A stretch of DNA of 64,000 bases from Beroe forskalii. Lineage: Eukaryota > Ctenophora > Nuda > Beroida > Beroidae. This document shows, piece by piece, positions 36,501 through 44,587 of this stretch; position 1 is the stretch's first letter, and each line of letters begins with the position of its first letter. The position numbers were made by a program, and so were the translations under genes. Location: NCBI GenBank assembly GCA_011033025.1, contig WFMF01000153.1, forward strand, positions 124,001 through 188,000, read 5' to 3'. The notes under the pieces are model-generated. The model did no database searches, was not told the origin of the DNA, and was given only the letters and a program-made list of their open reading frames with translations.

Positions 36501-39500
36501 TAGAAGGGATAACCATCACTCGAATAGCACATTTGATCTACTGCAGCACACGAGTATTACTGTATGTGTGATATAGTAAGCGGTAAGATAATATATCAGG
36601 TTTTAGGCATCATTTCTTTTCCTTGTTAGATCCAAATCAACGCTTGCTTCACACAGGGATGACGCCGCCTTCGACTGGCGTGTCTACTTCTGCAACCCCC
36701 AGTTCTCCTCTCCCAGTGTGGCAGGTCCTGCTACCCTTCAACTTCACCCTTCTGTATCCTGCCCATCCTTATCATTACCACAGCCACCATACTGCTCCTG
36801 GTAGCAGCTAGCCAGATCGTGAGGAAGGGTGGCGGGGGGAGGCCGGAGCGTCTCAGGTGGGGAACAGACATTCCATTTCACGTTATCTCGTAACTTTTCA
36901 ACTCCGAAATTTAGCTGTTCAGGGTCAGCCGTCAGATGGCATGGCAGTGTTAGAATGGATCAGAGGAATTATGGTCAGGAAATTGCGAGCAAGACTAAAT
37001 CAAATGTTGTACATTCTCTAAAACTGCCCCCTCAGGTGGCAGGGGATCATGACAGCCATCCTGACATCCTCAGTCTACATCCTGTCCTACCTGCCTGTCA
37101 CGGTTTTACTTACGGGATCCTTCGATACAGGGTCTGCTAAATCCACCTGCACTCCCCCTCAGGTGGCGGTGTCTCTGACTTATACCAACATTATGGCTAA
37201 CTTCTTCATTTACAGTCTCACTGTCACCAGTTTCAGGGCCTGGGTGGGGGAGAGGATGCCCAGACTTTGCTGCTCAGGTAAGACGAACGGTTTTCTAAGG
37301 ACGATAATCACATGATCTTCGAAAGGCTCTGATTACAACTTTCTCGTATGAGTTATATCGTTTAAACTTCAATCTCCTAGGTTTTTTAACATTTTAATGA
37401 GCAGAGCCAGTTTTCAGATGAAATATCACGGCGCCAATGCTTCAGTAAAATTTATAGAATATTATATCAAACCATGCAATAAAATGTCAGATATTATAAT
37501 TGTTTTCTTTTCAGGGAAAGGACAATCCGATTACAAGACTGTAGGGAAAGCTGCTGTGAAAAACACTACCCAAGAAACATCCATATGAAAATTGCCAGAG
37601 AGCCAAAGAACTTAAGCGATAAACCTGCGCGTTTAGACTTTTGTTTCAATAATACATAATGTTTTGTATATGACATTATAATATATTCCACGAGAACATT
37701 ATTTTGTTTCAATACTATTTAAACAAATGTTTTTTCAGCTGTTATTGTGTTCATAAAATTCTTAATTCGATTTAATGATTGATTCTATTTAGTACGTATC
37801 ACCAATTAGAGTTGTTGTATCTATTGTAATACTGATTTTTTGTTAGAAGTAACAGTAAATCCACGTACGTATATTCACGACGCCTGGGGTATACTTGGGG
37901 TACACAAACTAGCTCACCTTGCACAATCGTCGTAGAGGAGAACCTCCAAGTCAGTGAAGACCCTCTGGGACAGTCCAAATTCCTCTAAACAGGCCTTGTA
38001 GTCTTCCTGAAGGTATTGAAATCGTGGTCAAACCAGTGTGAAGCACGGAAGAAAGAGCTATTTTACGACCATAAAACATCAGGAAACCCTGAGATCGGTT
38101 TCAACTGCACATCATCATTCATCAAGCTATATGAATCTTCATGAGCCCTATAAACTCACGATTAGGTTCGCAGTTCACTTCTCAAGTGTCAACTCACGAT
38201 TAGTTTAGTGGCAGCATCTCTGTTTTCCCACTTGACAGCAGTCTTCATCTGATTGAGACAGCACAGCAGAACGTCAGGGGAGTGGTGCACAAGCTTCTTA
38301 GTCAGCGCCGTCAGACACTGCGGACAGGTTAGAATTTAATGTTTAAATGAGTCGGCTATTTTCACACATGTCTCAATATTTCGGAAAATGATATGGCTGG
38401 TGTTAATTGTCATGTGATAACTTGAATACGTCAAGGACATCTCCAGCAATTAAACTACAAAGGGGATCCTGGCACTCACCAATGACTGCATGTCCTCATC
38501 CCCCTTAGGGAAGGGTAATAGGGTTGGGAAGAGGCTTAGGATAAGTGTTAGGGTTAAGGACAGGGGACCCTGTCACTCACCAGTGACTGCATATCCTCGT
38601 CCCCCTTCCTAAGGAAGAAGAGGAGGCAATCCTTCACCTCCTCATCAGTAATGTAGAAGTAAGCACAGACCAGGGCAGCTCTAGAAGCCAACATGTCGTC
38701 ATCCTTCACTTTCTGTTCCGGAGAGGTCGAGCCTGACTGGCTCTCCGCCTCCAGCTGGTGAAGACGCATTTTAAACGATCAAATGTCAGTTTTATGCCAT
38801 TCCCGCCGTCTGATTTTCATGAAACTTGATAATATCGTGCACTTTGATGACCATAAGCTCATTTTATCCCAATTTTACAGACAGTTAAATTTTCGCAACT
38901 TTCTCCTATGCGTGTCTCCACTAACCTCCATCTCCTTGGTGAGGAAGGCAAAGGAGTCTATCCTCGGCATCTCCTCCTTATCCTCCTCCTCTGACCCTGC
39001 CTTGAGGTGAGAAATGGTCGGTTAACCGGGCGTTATTAGCCAACCGAAGCGTAACCGAATTTTTTGATCTCTTAATTCACCTTTAGAGAAACGGTCGGTT
39101 ACCGAACCGAAATCAGAATACAAGTTAACCGGGCGTTTTTAGCCAAACAAAACCGTATTTATTAAGAAACAGTAACCGGTCGTTTCCAACCTTGAGGTGA
39201 GAGCCTCTTCTGATGAGGTTGATGAGAAGCCCGTGAAGGACCCGGAACTGAACGGACTGTTTGTTGATGAGATGAGGGTTATTACTCGTTCTCAGGGCTT
39301 CCAGCAGCGTGTGTCGCAAGTCCTTACTGCCGTACTTCAGGGCTTGCAGCACGATCTCAAATGCGGCGGTGTCCCATACACCAACCGAGAGGAGGGAGAT
39401 GCTGGTTTCTATGAGAACAAACATGTTGTCATCCGTGTAGACCTGAGAACAAACATGCTGTCATCCGTGTAGACCTGAGACAAACATGTTGTCATCTGTG

Positions 39501-40602
39501 TAGACCTGAGAACGAACATGTTGTCATCCGTGTAGACCTGAGACAAACATGTTGTCATCCGTGTAGACCTGAGACAAACCTGTTGTCATCTGTGTAGACC
39601 TGAGAACAAACATGTTGTCGTCCGTGTAGACCTGAGAACAAACATGTTGTCATCTGTGTAGACCTGAGAACAAACATGTTGTCATCTGTGTAGACCTGAG
39701 AACAAACATGTTGTCGTCCGTGTAGACCTGAGAACAAACATGTTGTCATCTGTGTAGACCTGAGAACGAACATGTTGTCATCCGTGTAGACCTGAGACAA
39801 ACATGTTGTCATCCGTGTAGACCTGAGAACAAACATGTTGTCATCTGTGTAGACCTGAGAACAAACATGTTGTCATCCGTGTAGACCTGAGAGACGTGAG
39901 AACATAGACTTGTGTTGTAGGCGTTAAAAATAGCATTTTTAAACCGAGGTGAGAGTTTTAACATTTAATAAGAAACTTAATAAGAAACTTAATAAGAAAA
40001 TCATCAGTCGATGGAATCAACATAAGCGAACGACGACTTGCACATACTATTCGAAAGTCCCTGTTTTCGAACTTAATAAGAAAATCATCAGTCGATGGAA
40101 GCAACATAAGCAAACGACGACTTGCACATGCTATTCGAAAGTTCCTGTTTTCGAACTTTCTCGCATCATGAAACGTTTTCACCTTGCTCCCTAAGATAAA
40201 CGCACCGTAGATTTGAGAGCGTTGATAATAGCGTAACTAGGTCGGTTTTTGTACAGTATCCTAAGGTCTCGGACAGCTTCTTTCCTGACTTTCGCGATAC
40301 CGCTCGTTAGGTTGTTGTTTATCAAGAACTGAGGATATGTCAAGTTGGCAAATAAAAACATACCTGCATGAAAATTCGTGGGTCTTCCATGGCCAACACA
40401 GAAAGAATGGATTATTGTGAACGGTCCAAAATATCATCAGATGATATTATCATGTGTATTTTCATTTGCAATCGAGCTTAGAAAATAAAATAAGTAAGTA
40501 AGTATGCCAGGAAAAGGACAGTACCTGCACACGTTCGTTCTGTGCCAGTATTGCACCCGTAGCCTCCGGAGCCGTGACCTGGGCCGCCATGCCCTTCAGC
40601 CG
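21522..40602 (-). CDS. HEAT-repeat protein, HEATR4-like (tentative), C-terminal ten exons
   Basis: Minus-strand exons with matching phases: 40602-40525, 40328-40206, 39442-39191, 39000-38926, 38754-38581, 38317-38198, 38006-37918, 35004-34930, 22027-21889 and 21662-21522 (stop TGA at 21524-21522). Together they give about 420 aa of paired helices. Examples are IAKVRKEAVRDLRIL, FEIVLQALKYGSKDLRHTLL, NNPHLINKQSVQFRVLHGLL, DMLASRAALVCAYFYI, LTALTKKLVHHSPDVLL, EVRATAAKVITSLGL and EDVRAQGVMSLSILG. These are classic HEAT repeats with the Arg-Ala at helix B. Gene context (long introns, Ly6 and GPCR genes nested on the other strand) does not give the role. I lean to HEATR4, whose known members are poorly studied, but MROH-type or other HEAT proteins remain possible. 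The 5' exons may continue at 44.6-60.9 kb; the phases at the join do not match, so an exon is missing or there are two genes. Confidence 0.75.
21781..21925 (-). repeat. Triplicated exon end and splice donor
   Basis: The last 36 or so bases of the exon at 22027-21889, with its donor CAG/GTA, recur at 21831-21866 (near-identical, donor intact) and about 21781-21812 (diverged). The extra copies lie in the following intron. Confidence 0.8.
22398..22506. mobile_element. MITE family A (CGCCTATTTCT), copy 1
   Basis: About 110-bp element with inverted ends: TATACTCCGCGCGCGAGAAA followed by TAGGCGG, and CCGCCTATTTCT...CTCGTGTGCGGAGTTTA. The interior has GGATGACGTCATTATC, which includes the CRE-type palindrome TGACGTCA. 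Related copies are at 26487, 30230, 56487 and 60330. Confidence 0.8.
22876..23068. mobile_element. Foldback element of about 190 bp
   Basis: TGTGAATATACATAATATTA then CACTTACTTCCATTTTCACT, GAGCAG and CACTAA (22880-22934) is mirrored at 22994-23065 with few mismatches. The centre has its own small hairpin, CCTGCCT...AGGCAGG. A minus-strand open frame here simply follows the right arm and looks exon-like by chance. Confidence 0.8.
23110..24360. other. No gene seen
   Basis: Part of the HEAT-gene intron. Short overlapping frames at 23257-23526 on both strands show no recognisable motif. The segment at 24010-24130 repeats TTTGTCCCGC-like words. Confidence 0.4.
24898..25074 (+). mobile_element. 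hAT-type MITE (CAGGGGCGTAGCCAG), copy 1
   Basis: Starts with the terminal repeat CAGGGGCGTAGCCAG and contains the family core (GAAACCTGTTGAA, CTTTGCTTGGCT, GGGGGAGGCAGCCGCC). The right end is degenerate (TATGCCTCGGGG). It is closely related to 26006-26186 and, in inverted orientation, to 51731-51910. Confidence 0.7.
26006..26186 (+). mobile_element. hAT-type MITE, copy 2
   Basis: CAGGGGCGTAGCCAG at the left and CTACGCCTTGGGGC at the right, with the same core as copy 1 (AAAACCTGTTGAA, GGGGGAGGCAGCCGCC). The right terminus is mutated relative to CTACGCCCCTG. Confidence 0.75.
26487..26594. mobile_element. MITE family A, copy 2
   Basis: AAGAGAAATAGGCGGTT at the left and AGCCTATTTCTCGTGCGCGG at the right, with ATAATGACGTCATCG inside. 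It is inverted relative to copy 1, judged by the position of TGACGTCA. Confidence 0.75.
27180..27275. repeat. CGGTTAACCG dispersed repeat, copy near Ly6 start
   Basis: The segment with CGGTTAACCGAACCGAAA, CCGGTTAACC and TTTTTAGCCAACCG resembles 39012-39188 (two tandem copies). It lies directly before the Ly6-like start codon, so it may be in that gene's 5' leader. Confidence 0.65.
27290..31632 (+). CDS. Secreted Cys-rich Ly6/uPAR-like GPI-anchored protein
   Basis: Four exons in matching phase: 27290-27427, 29817-29925, 30383-30497 and 31434-31632 (TAA). The product has about 185 aa. It opens with a clear signal peptide (MARFSVLTQGLVLLLAVSST then LAQS). The mature part is rich in cysteines, with KCGACAGETKDSTCKECD, FKCYTWSW, TTCQRL, IACNQ and GCGPCEVE. 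It ends CKQCDKAECNA, like the terminal Cys-Asn of Ly6/uPAR (three-finger) domains. The last 22 residues (LSLVLFMSVLCGLFFSKV) form a GPI-anchor signal. The CGAC...CKEC and CGPC...CKQC blocks look like an internal duplication. Ly6 proteins act at the cell surface as receptors or modulators; no specific ligand can be named. An AATAAA lies 95 bp past the stop. The gene is on the strand opposite the HEAT gene, inside its largest intron. The Ly6 label is tentative; the secreted GPI-anchored nature is firmer. Confidence 0.72.
28029..28376 (-). pseudogene. LINE ORF2 C-terminal fragment
   Basis: The minus-strand frame includes QSFVFSACKLWNQ followed by ATVIKSKLRNLLL, matching the end of CR1-like reverse transcriptase proteins (F-x-F-x-A-x-x-x-WN ... 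FKxKLKxYL). It sits in the first intron of the Ly6-like gene. Confidence 0.65.
28857..28968. mobile_element. 112-bp palindromic MITE
   Basis: ACCGTGCGAAATAAATTATT then ACGCAC at the left is mirrored by GTGCGTAATAATTTATTGCG then CACGGT at the right. Internal half copies (CAGTGCGTAATAAAT) are also present. It has no coding capacity. Confidence 0.8.
30230..30315. mobile_element. MITE family A, copy 3 (diverged)
   Basis: CTCGAGAAATGGGCGGTGT, AACGTCATTAACTC and TGGTAATGACGTCATC, ending in CAACCGCCGATT. It is shorter and more decayed than copies 1 and 2. It sits 70 bp upstream of the third Ly6 exon. Confidence 0.65.
30525..30885 (+). repeat. GAGGGTTTAAA minisatellite
   Basis: About 30 units of 11-13 bp, AGAGGGTTTAAAG with TTTT/AAAA variants, begin 28 bp after the donor of the third Ly6 exon. 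It is not a canonical telomere repeat. Confidence 0.9.
31727..31732 (+). promoter_or_regulatory. Poly(A) signal AATAAA of the Ly6-like gene
   Basis: AATAAA 95 bases beyond the stop codon, followed by T-rich sequence. Confidence 0.6.
31733..32200. other. No gene seen
   Basis: AT-rich spacer between the Ly6-like gene and the 11-bp satellite. A C-rich run (CCTCCCCTCCTCCGTCCTCC) sits near 32061. Confidence 0.45.
32204..34450. repeat. 11-bp satellite AACGTTAACTT
   Basis: About 2.2 kb of tandem AACGTTAACTT with many variants. The purest stretches are about 33390-33600 and 34010-34180. The unit joins two palindromes, AACGTT and GTTAAC. A non-repeat leader (GCGCATGTAAAAGCCGCGCA then CGAAGGAGTTTGA) occurs twice, at about 32210 and 33686, so the array is two head-to-tail blocks of about 1.47 and 0.77 kb. 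Confidence 0.95.
34457..34735. repeat. Minisatellite of RFX X-box-like palindromes
   Basis: About 13 units of 18-21 bp based on GTTGCCTGGCAACCAGAC. The palindrome GTTGCC-T-GGCAAC fits the RFX X-box pattern GTNRCC(0-3)RGYAAC. It sits between the AACGTT satellite and the HEAT exon at 34930, about 0.8 kb upstream of the GPCR start. Confidence 0.85.
35310..35420 (+). promoter_or_regulatory. Candidate GPCR promoter with CCAAT boxes
   Basis: ACCAATCAACGTGCGCG near 35350 and CTGATTGGTCC near 35395 form a pair of opposed CCAAT boxes 110-180 bp upstream of the GPCR ATG. No TATA box is obvious. Confidence 0.4.
35527..37588 (+). CDS. Orphan rhodopsin-like GPCR, five exons, with an internal frame break
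   Basis: Exons: 35527-36086, 36340-36393, 36657-36856, 37036-37277 and 37515-37588. The N-terminus has four 12-residue repeats (SLGILQSADNMT type) with N-glycosylation sites. TM1 ends in LGDTTILVAS; TM2 has HIAVCDILVAATYI; ECL1 has W and the TM3 Cys (SNSWVFGEVMCHL). TM3 ends in SSKLVFLKYPLR in place of DRY. TM4 is IWVLSLLYYPICFLAV. ECL2 has FDWRVYFCNPQF. TM5 carries ILPILIITTATILLLVA, TM6 YILSYLPVTVL, and TM7 ANFFIYSLTVTSFR, an NPxxY variant. The KYPL after TM3 is typical of cnidarian orphan receptors (my recollection). Splice phases agree, but in exon 3 the ECL2 frame and the TM5 frame differ by +2, apparently by two +1 shifts near 36715 and 36750. The gene is either a recent pseudogene or the assembly has small errors here. 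It lies on the strand opposite the HEAT gene, between two of its exons. Confidence 0.8.
38461..38620 (-). repeat. Duplicated exon end and donor
   Basis: CACTCACCAATGACTGCATG plus the next 20 or so bases (about 38474-38510) copy the 3' end and donor of the exon at 38754-38581. The two are separated by a short GTTAGGGTTAAGG-like spacer. Confidence 0.75.
39012..39188. repeat. CGGTTAACCG dispersed repeat, two tandem copies
   Basis: GTCGGTTAACCGGGCGTT at 39016 and CGGTCGGTTACCGAACCG plus GTTAACCGGGCGTTTTTAGC at about 39082-39142. They match 27180-27275 and lie in the intron between HEAT exons 39442-39191 and 39000-38926. Confidence 0.65.
39425..39895 (-). repeat. Minisatellite made of a splice acceptor plus exon start
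   Basis: About 15 units of 30-32 bp. On the minus strand each reads TTCTCAG/GTCTACACGGATGACA and then ACATGTTTG, i.e. an acceptor followed by codons for VYTDDNMFV. The unit nearest 39442 is joined in frame to the rest of HEAT exon 39442-39191. The others lie upstream in the intron as a ladder of competing acceptors. Confidence 0.88.
39960..40165 (+). repeat. Tandem duplication of about 91 bp
   Basis: CTTAATAAGAAAATCATCAG plus the following GTCGATGGA...CCTGTTTTCGAA occurs twice back to back, preceded by short CTTAATAAGAAA units. It is intronic. Confidence 0.8.
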
Positions 40603-42834
40603 CTGCAGACTTACTGAAGCTAACACTGAAAGTTGGACTAAACCCGATTGACAAAAGGAGACATCGGACCGGTGGCATAACCGATGTCTGTACTACTTTT
40701 TAGGTGAAAATCAGCATTATGAGCAGCGGTGCCGACTGTAGTCTGTAGTTGGAATTTAGCGTTTTTAGGAAACTTACGCATTATTAGGACCAGGCAATTA
40801 CGAAAAGGTAATTTAGTAATTTCTGAAATTGATTCTTTCAGTGGAATCGAAGGAAGGCGTGGTGGTTAAAATTGTCAGTTTGTAAACAGAGTCGGCACCC
40901 CTGCATGATAAAAAACAGGAACATCAGCAACACCACATTTAAATGAAAAGCAGCTCAGAAAATACAGATAAAATAGTGATTTAAAGAGTGCGGTATGTAG
41001 CAGTGCAGGAAGCAGTAACCACCAGAGGGCAAGGCTAACTCCACCAGAGGGCGAGGCTAACTCATGAAGTGAGAATTATACGATTGTAGTCAGGGGGGCA
41101 GTATCGGAGACGGAGTCCAAGCAGATCCACTCAAAACTCCACCGATGCTTTTCATGTCGGACTAAAAATCCGGGACGGAGTTCCGAGCAGACTCTGCCCC
41201 TCCAAAGGACTCAGCAGCACACGAGCAAATACTCTGAAATAATAGGAGCTAATGATACAGCGATTAAACTATCAAAGATGCAGCCACCACCAATATTGTG
41301 CAATGTGCTCCTCTCATTCTTAAGCAGTGAGACGCCCAGTTTCAGCATCTTGGAGGCCTTCAGCAAACTCCCAGGCACTCCTTTCTAGGGATCGGGTAAG
41401 ATTGAAATCGGTGAGAGCTTCCAACAAAAAGTAATGAGTGTCACATCGTATGCAATAGTAGGAGACTGGAAGTCAACAATTCTAGTTGACAGGCTCTGAA
41501 CAGGTTATATTATGTTCTGGACAGGTTCGAAAGTTCTAAGTTTCATACAGGCATACGTACTTTTTGGTACGTTTTGGTACGTCAACTTTAGGTCAACTTT
41601 AGAAATTTGACAGGATTTGCTATTGCCGGGAGCCCTTACAATGGTTACTGCCAACTGCACTGAGCTTAAATATTGCTGTAGGCTCCAGCTGTATAACTAT
41701 CCTCAGCCATTACAAGAGGAACATTCCTCAGTGGAATTCTTGTTGTCTCCTTCATCATCATGCGAATCAATGGTAAACTCTCAAAGTCTCTAGATTATTG
41801 TTAACAATAGAGTCATCCGAGATAACTTGGTTATCCTTCTGTTAGCGTGATGAATAAGAAGCATTCAGTTATTAAATGATCGGATAATGATTAACTCAAT
41901 TAATTAGTTAATTTACTAAGTATAAATTATTTGAAATTTTCATTTGTTAGTGATTTCATGTCATTTGATCAAGTAGTCACTATACCCATGTACATTGGAG
42001 TACATTGCATGCTACATGCATACTGTAAGATCTACTATCGATTCATTCCACATAGTTTAAACGTACTTATAGTTGATAGTAACCAAAACAAATTGCATGT
42101 TAAATGAACACGTGACTTCAAAGCATGCATCGCGCGCGCGTTCCAACTACACTCAATGAAAGAGATGAAAACTTGATTCAAATAAAATACCATGCGCCCG
42201 CGGTATAATAAATTTTAAGTGTGTGACGGTGCCAAAATCTGACTAGACTCTCGAGATTAAATTCAGAAAGTGAATGAATTTCAAGCCTTAATCACCGAAA
42301 AAAAGCAAAAACTTCATGCACACGTATGCAGTAGTTACCTTTCTGTTTAGCTCTAGCTAATTTTAATCTGAAAAGAATCGTGTTAGGACGTTTAGAGATG
42401 CAGAGACCAGTCCTGCATGATAGCTTATTGATAGATAGGGCTAGCAAGTATGGGATCCTGGCAAGAGGGCGACTGGGGAGACATTAAGGCTCCCGCTACT
42501 TGCCAGCCCCATTGTTTCGAAGTGACAATATCTTAATATTCAATGAACATACATGGTCCAAAGATTTTTTCAATGCTGATCAAAGATGCCAGATAGCAGT
42601 ATTTTACACGCCCTGATCATTTTTTCGTTTCACCCTGTGGCCTTTTGCAGAGCCTATGCACATCACCATTTGCAGTATAGTGTAGGTATTATGTATAGTG
42701 AAATGTGTATAACGGCGACTTTATCTGTTTAGCCTCCCTAAACCATCAAAAAAACCCGAAAAATGAAACCCCCATTTGCCAAATTTTATATCCACCAGGG
42801 GTTTTCGGTGTTGCCCCACCCACCAATGCATAAT
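40603..42834. other. No gene recognised; two CTCF-like boxes
   Basis: No coding frame can be supported. At 41019-41063 a 22-bp unit with CCACCAGAGGGC(A/G)AGGCTAACT is repeated twice. The rest is AT-rich with scattered short palindromes. Confidence 0.4.
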
Positions 42835-43085
42835 TTACAGTGTATAATGTATAGAGTACACTGTACAGTATTTTCCCGGCTCAGTGAAAGAGCACTTTGC
42901 TGGTGTATAGCTTACAGTGTATAATGTATAGTGAGGTATGATGTATGGTGAGGTATGATGTACAGTGAGGTATGATGTACAGTGTATAGTGAAGTATGAT
43001 GCATAGTGAGGTATGATGTACAGTGTATAGTGAAGTATGATGTATAGTGTACAGTGCACAGTCTACAATGTACAATGTATATCAA
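42835..43085. repeat. GTATGATGTACAGTGTATAGTGA simple repeat
   Basis: Irregular units of GTATAGTGAGGTATGATGTA/C. The minus-strand Tyr/His-rich frames across it are artefacts of the repeat. Confidence 0.85.
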
Positions 43086-43090
43086 TGTAC

Positions 43091-43160
43091 CTGCTGAATA
43101 CCCTGACACTCTCCGTTCTGTTCACAGTATTTTCCCTGCTGAGTGACGGCGCACTTTGCT
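43091..43160 (-). CDS. Possible small Cys-containing exon and diverged copy
   Basis: The minus strand reads KCAVTQQGKYCEQNGECQGIQQ-like codons up to a donor CAG/GTACAT near 43091. A second stretch at about 42862-42905 reads KCSFTEPGKYC in the same orientation. The two are related, suggesting exon duplication with the simple repeat in between. No other part of such a gene was found, so this is weak. Confidence 0.3.
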
Positions 43161-43380
43161 GTTGTTGCTGATTGGCTATACGCCGCACTGGTGCCAAGTA
43201 CACGCCGTTATGCCAAGTTCGCGTCGGGCGCGGGTACACGTTCCATTCGTTACGGCTCTGAAATTATATGGTGGCTATCATTCTAAAGATCAACTGTATT
43301 TCAACAAAAACCGAGGAAAAAATGTTTCTGACGCTCAACTTAACTTTCGATTTCAAGCTTAAATACGGTTGATGAGGCGT

Positions 43381-43522
43381 AAGCGGTTACATGTCAAATG
43401 GTGACAGTATACCGCAACTTACATGGTCGAGGCGACAGCCAGGACTGCGTAAGTTGGATAATGGACGAGGCGTGCCGAGTTCATTATCAAACTTTTACGA
43501 TAACAGCTGAGATCATGGATTC
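43381..43522 (+). repeat. Dispersed repeat, copy 2 (see 10540-10680)
   Basis: Contains AAGCGGTTACATGTC, CTTACATGGTCGAGGCGACA and CGAGGCGTGCCGAGTTCATT. It is inverted relative to copy 1. Confidence 0.7.
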
Positions 43523-44587
43523 ATAATGGAGCCATTATTAGAAAACTAGCGAGAACCGACTTAATTTTAGTTAAACAGCACTACCAATGCCCGGAATTTT
43601 CCCCTTTGGACTTACCAGTCTGCTCCATTTGATTGGTTCTGGCTGCTCCAACCCGTAACAGTCGTACTCCGATTTACCGTCCCCGACGGTACGTGACATT
43701 CGGGAGGACACTGAAATGTCTACTTGAAAGGAACTGGGATCAGGGTTTCAGAAAGGACAATATGGGAGTTAGAGGGATACCTACTTCAAATGGCAAAAAG
43801 GTAGATATAAATAATAAATATGAATAATAAAAGTTACGTGAAAACTTGAAAAGTAAGGAAAAATGGTAAAAAATAGGATCGTGACTAGTGTAATGCAGAA
43901 GTTGGATTCAGTTACACTTAAGATACACTTCGTCTTAGAAGCAGACACCAAGGGTAGCAAACTAAACGCATTTATACAATAAACCAAACTATAAGAGAGT
44001 AAGAGTAGTTGTGGCTACAGAACCCTGGTTAGTTTATTGAATTAAATGCTTTATATTAAAAGGTTTATTTATATGTCCAGAATCACCCTAAATATACCCT
44101 AATTTTGTAGTGCTGTAGAATGCCGCGGATCAGCATTTAAACTGTGTTGTGAAATTTGATCCTACAACGACCACCAAACACCACGAAATACCTTAGTGAC
44201 GAAATACCTTAGTACCTGCATGAAAATTGTACCTCAAATACCGATTCTTGGTCACAAAGATCGCTAGTGTACGTTTTGAATCGCGAATGTGTGATTATCT
44301 GGATAAAAATTAGTTATTGCAGTTTTTTGTTTCGCCCATAAAAAATGAAAGCCTTTACGAGACTTTTTAATCCTAGGACAGTCAAGTATTGCGAGTATTT
44401 TTAATCATCAGCTTAGCTTTCGAAAATCATGTGATTATTCACGTCGTCAACTGCGAGTGAAGGATGGAAAGGTGCCTAAATACCTCTGTGTGATTTGAGA
44501 ATATTTAAGATTTTACCGTGAGTTGGAGAGGGTTTGGGCAATTCAACCGTGATTTTTACCGTGATTTTACCGTGAGTGTGATTTTAC

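Noticed and set aside
39425-39895. Regular 32-bp repeats resembling a CRISPR array
   Set aside because: Units abut directly with no unique spacers, and the genome is eukaryotic.
42835-43109. Tyr/His/Thr-rich minus-strand frames
   Set aside because: Simple-repeat translation, open in three overlapping frames.
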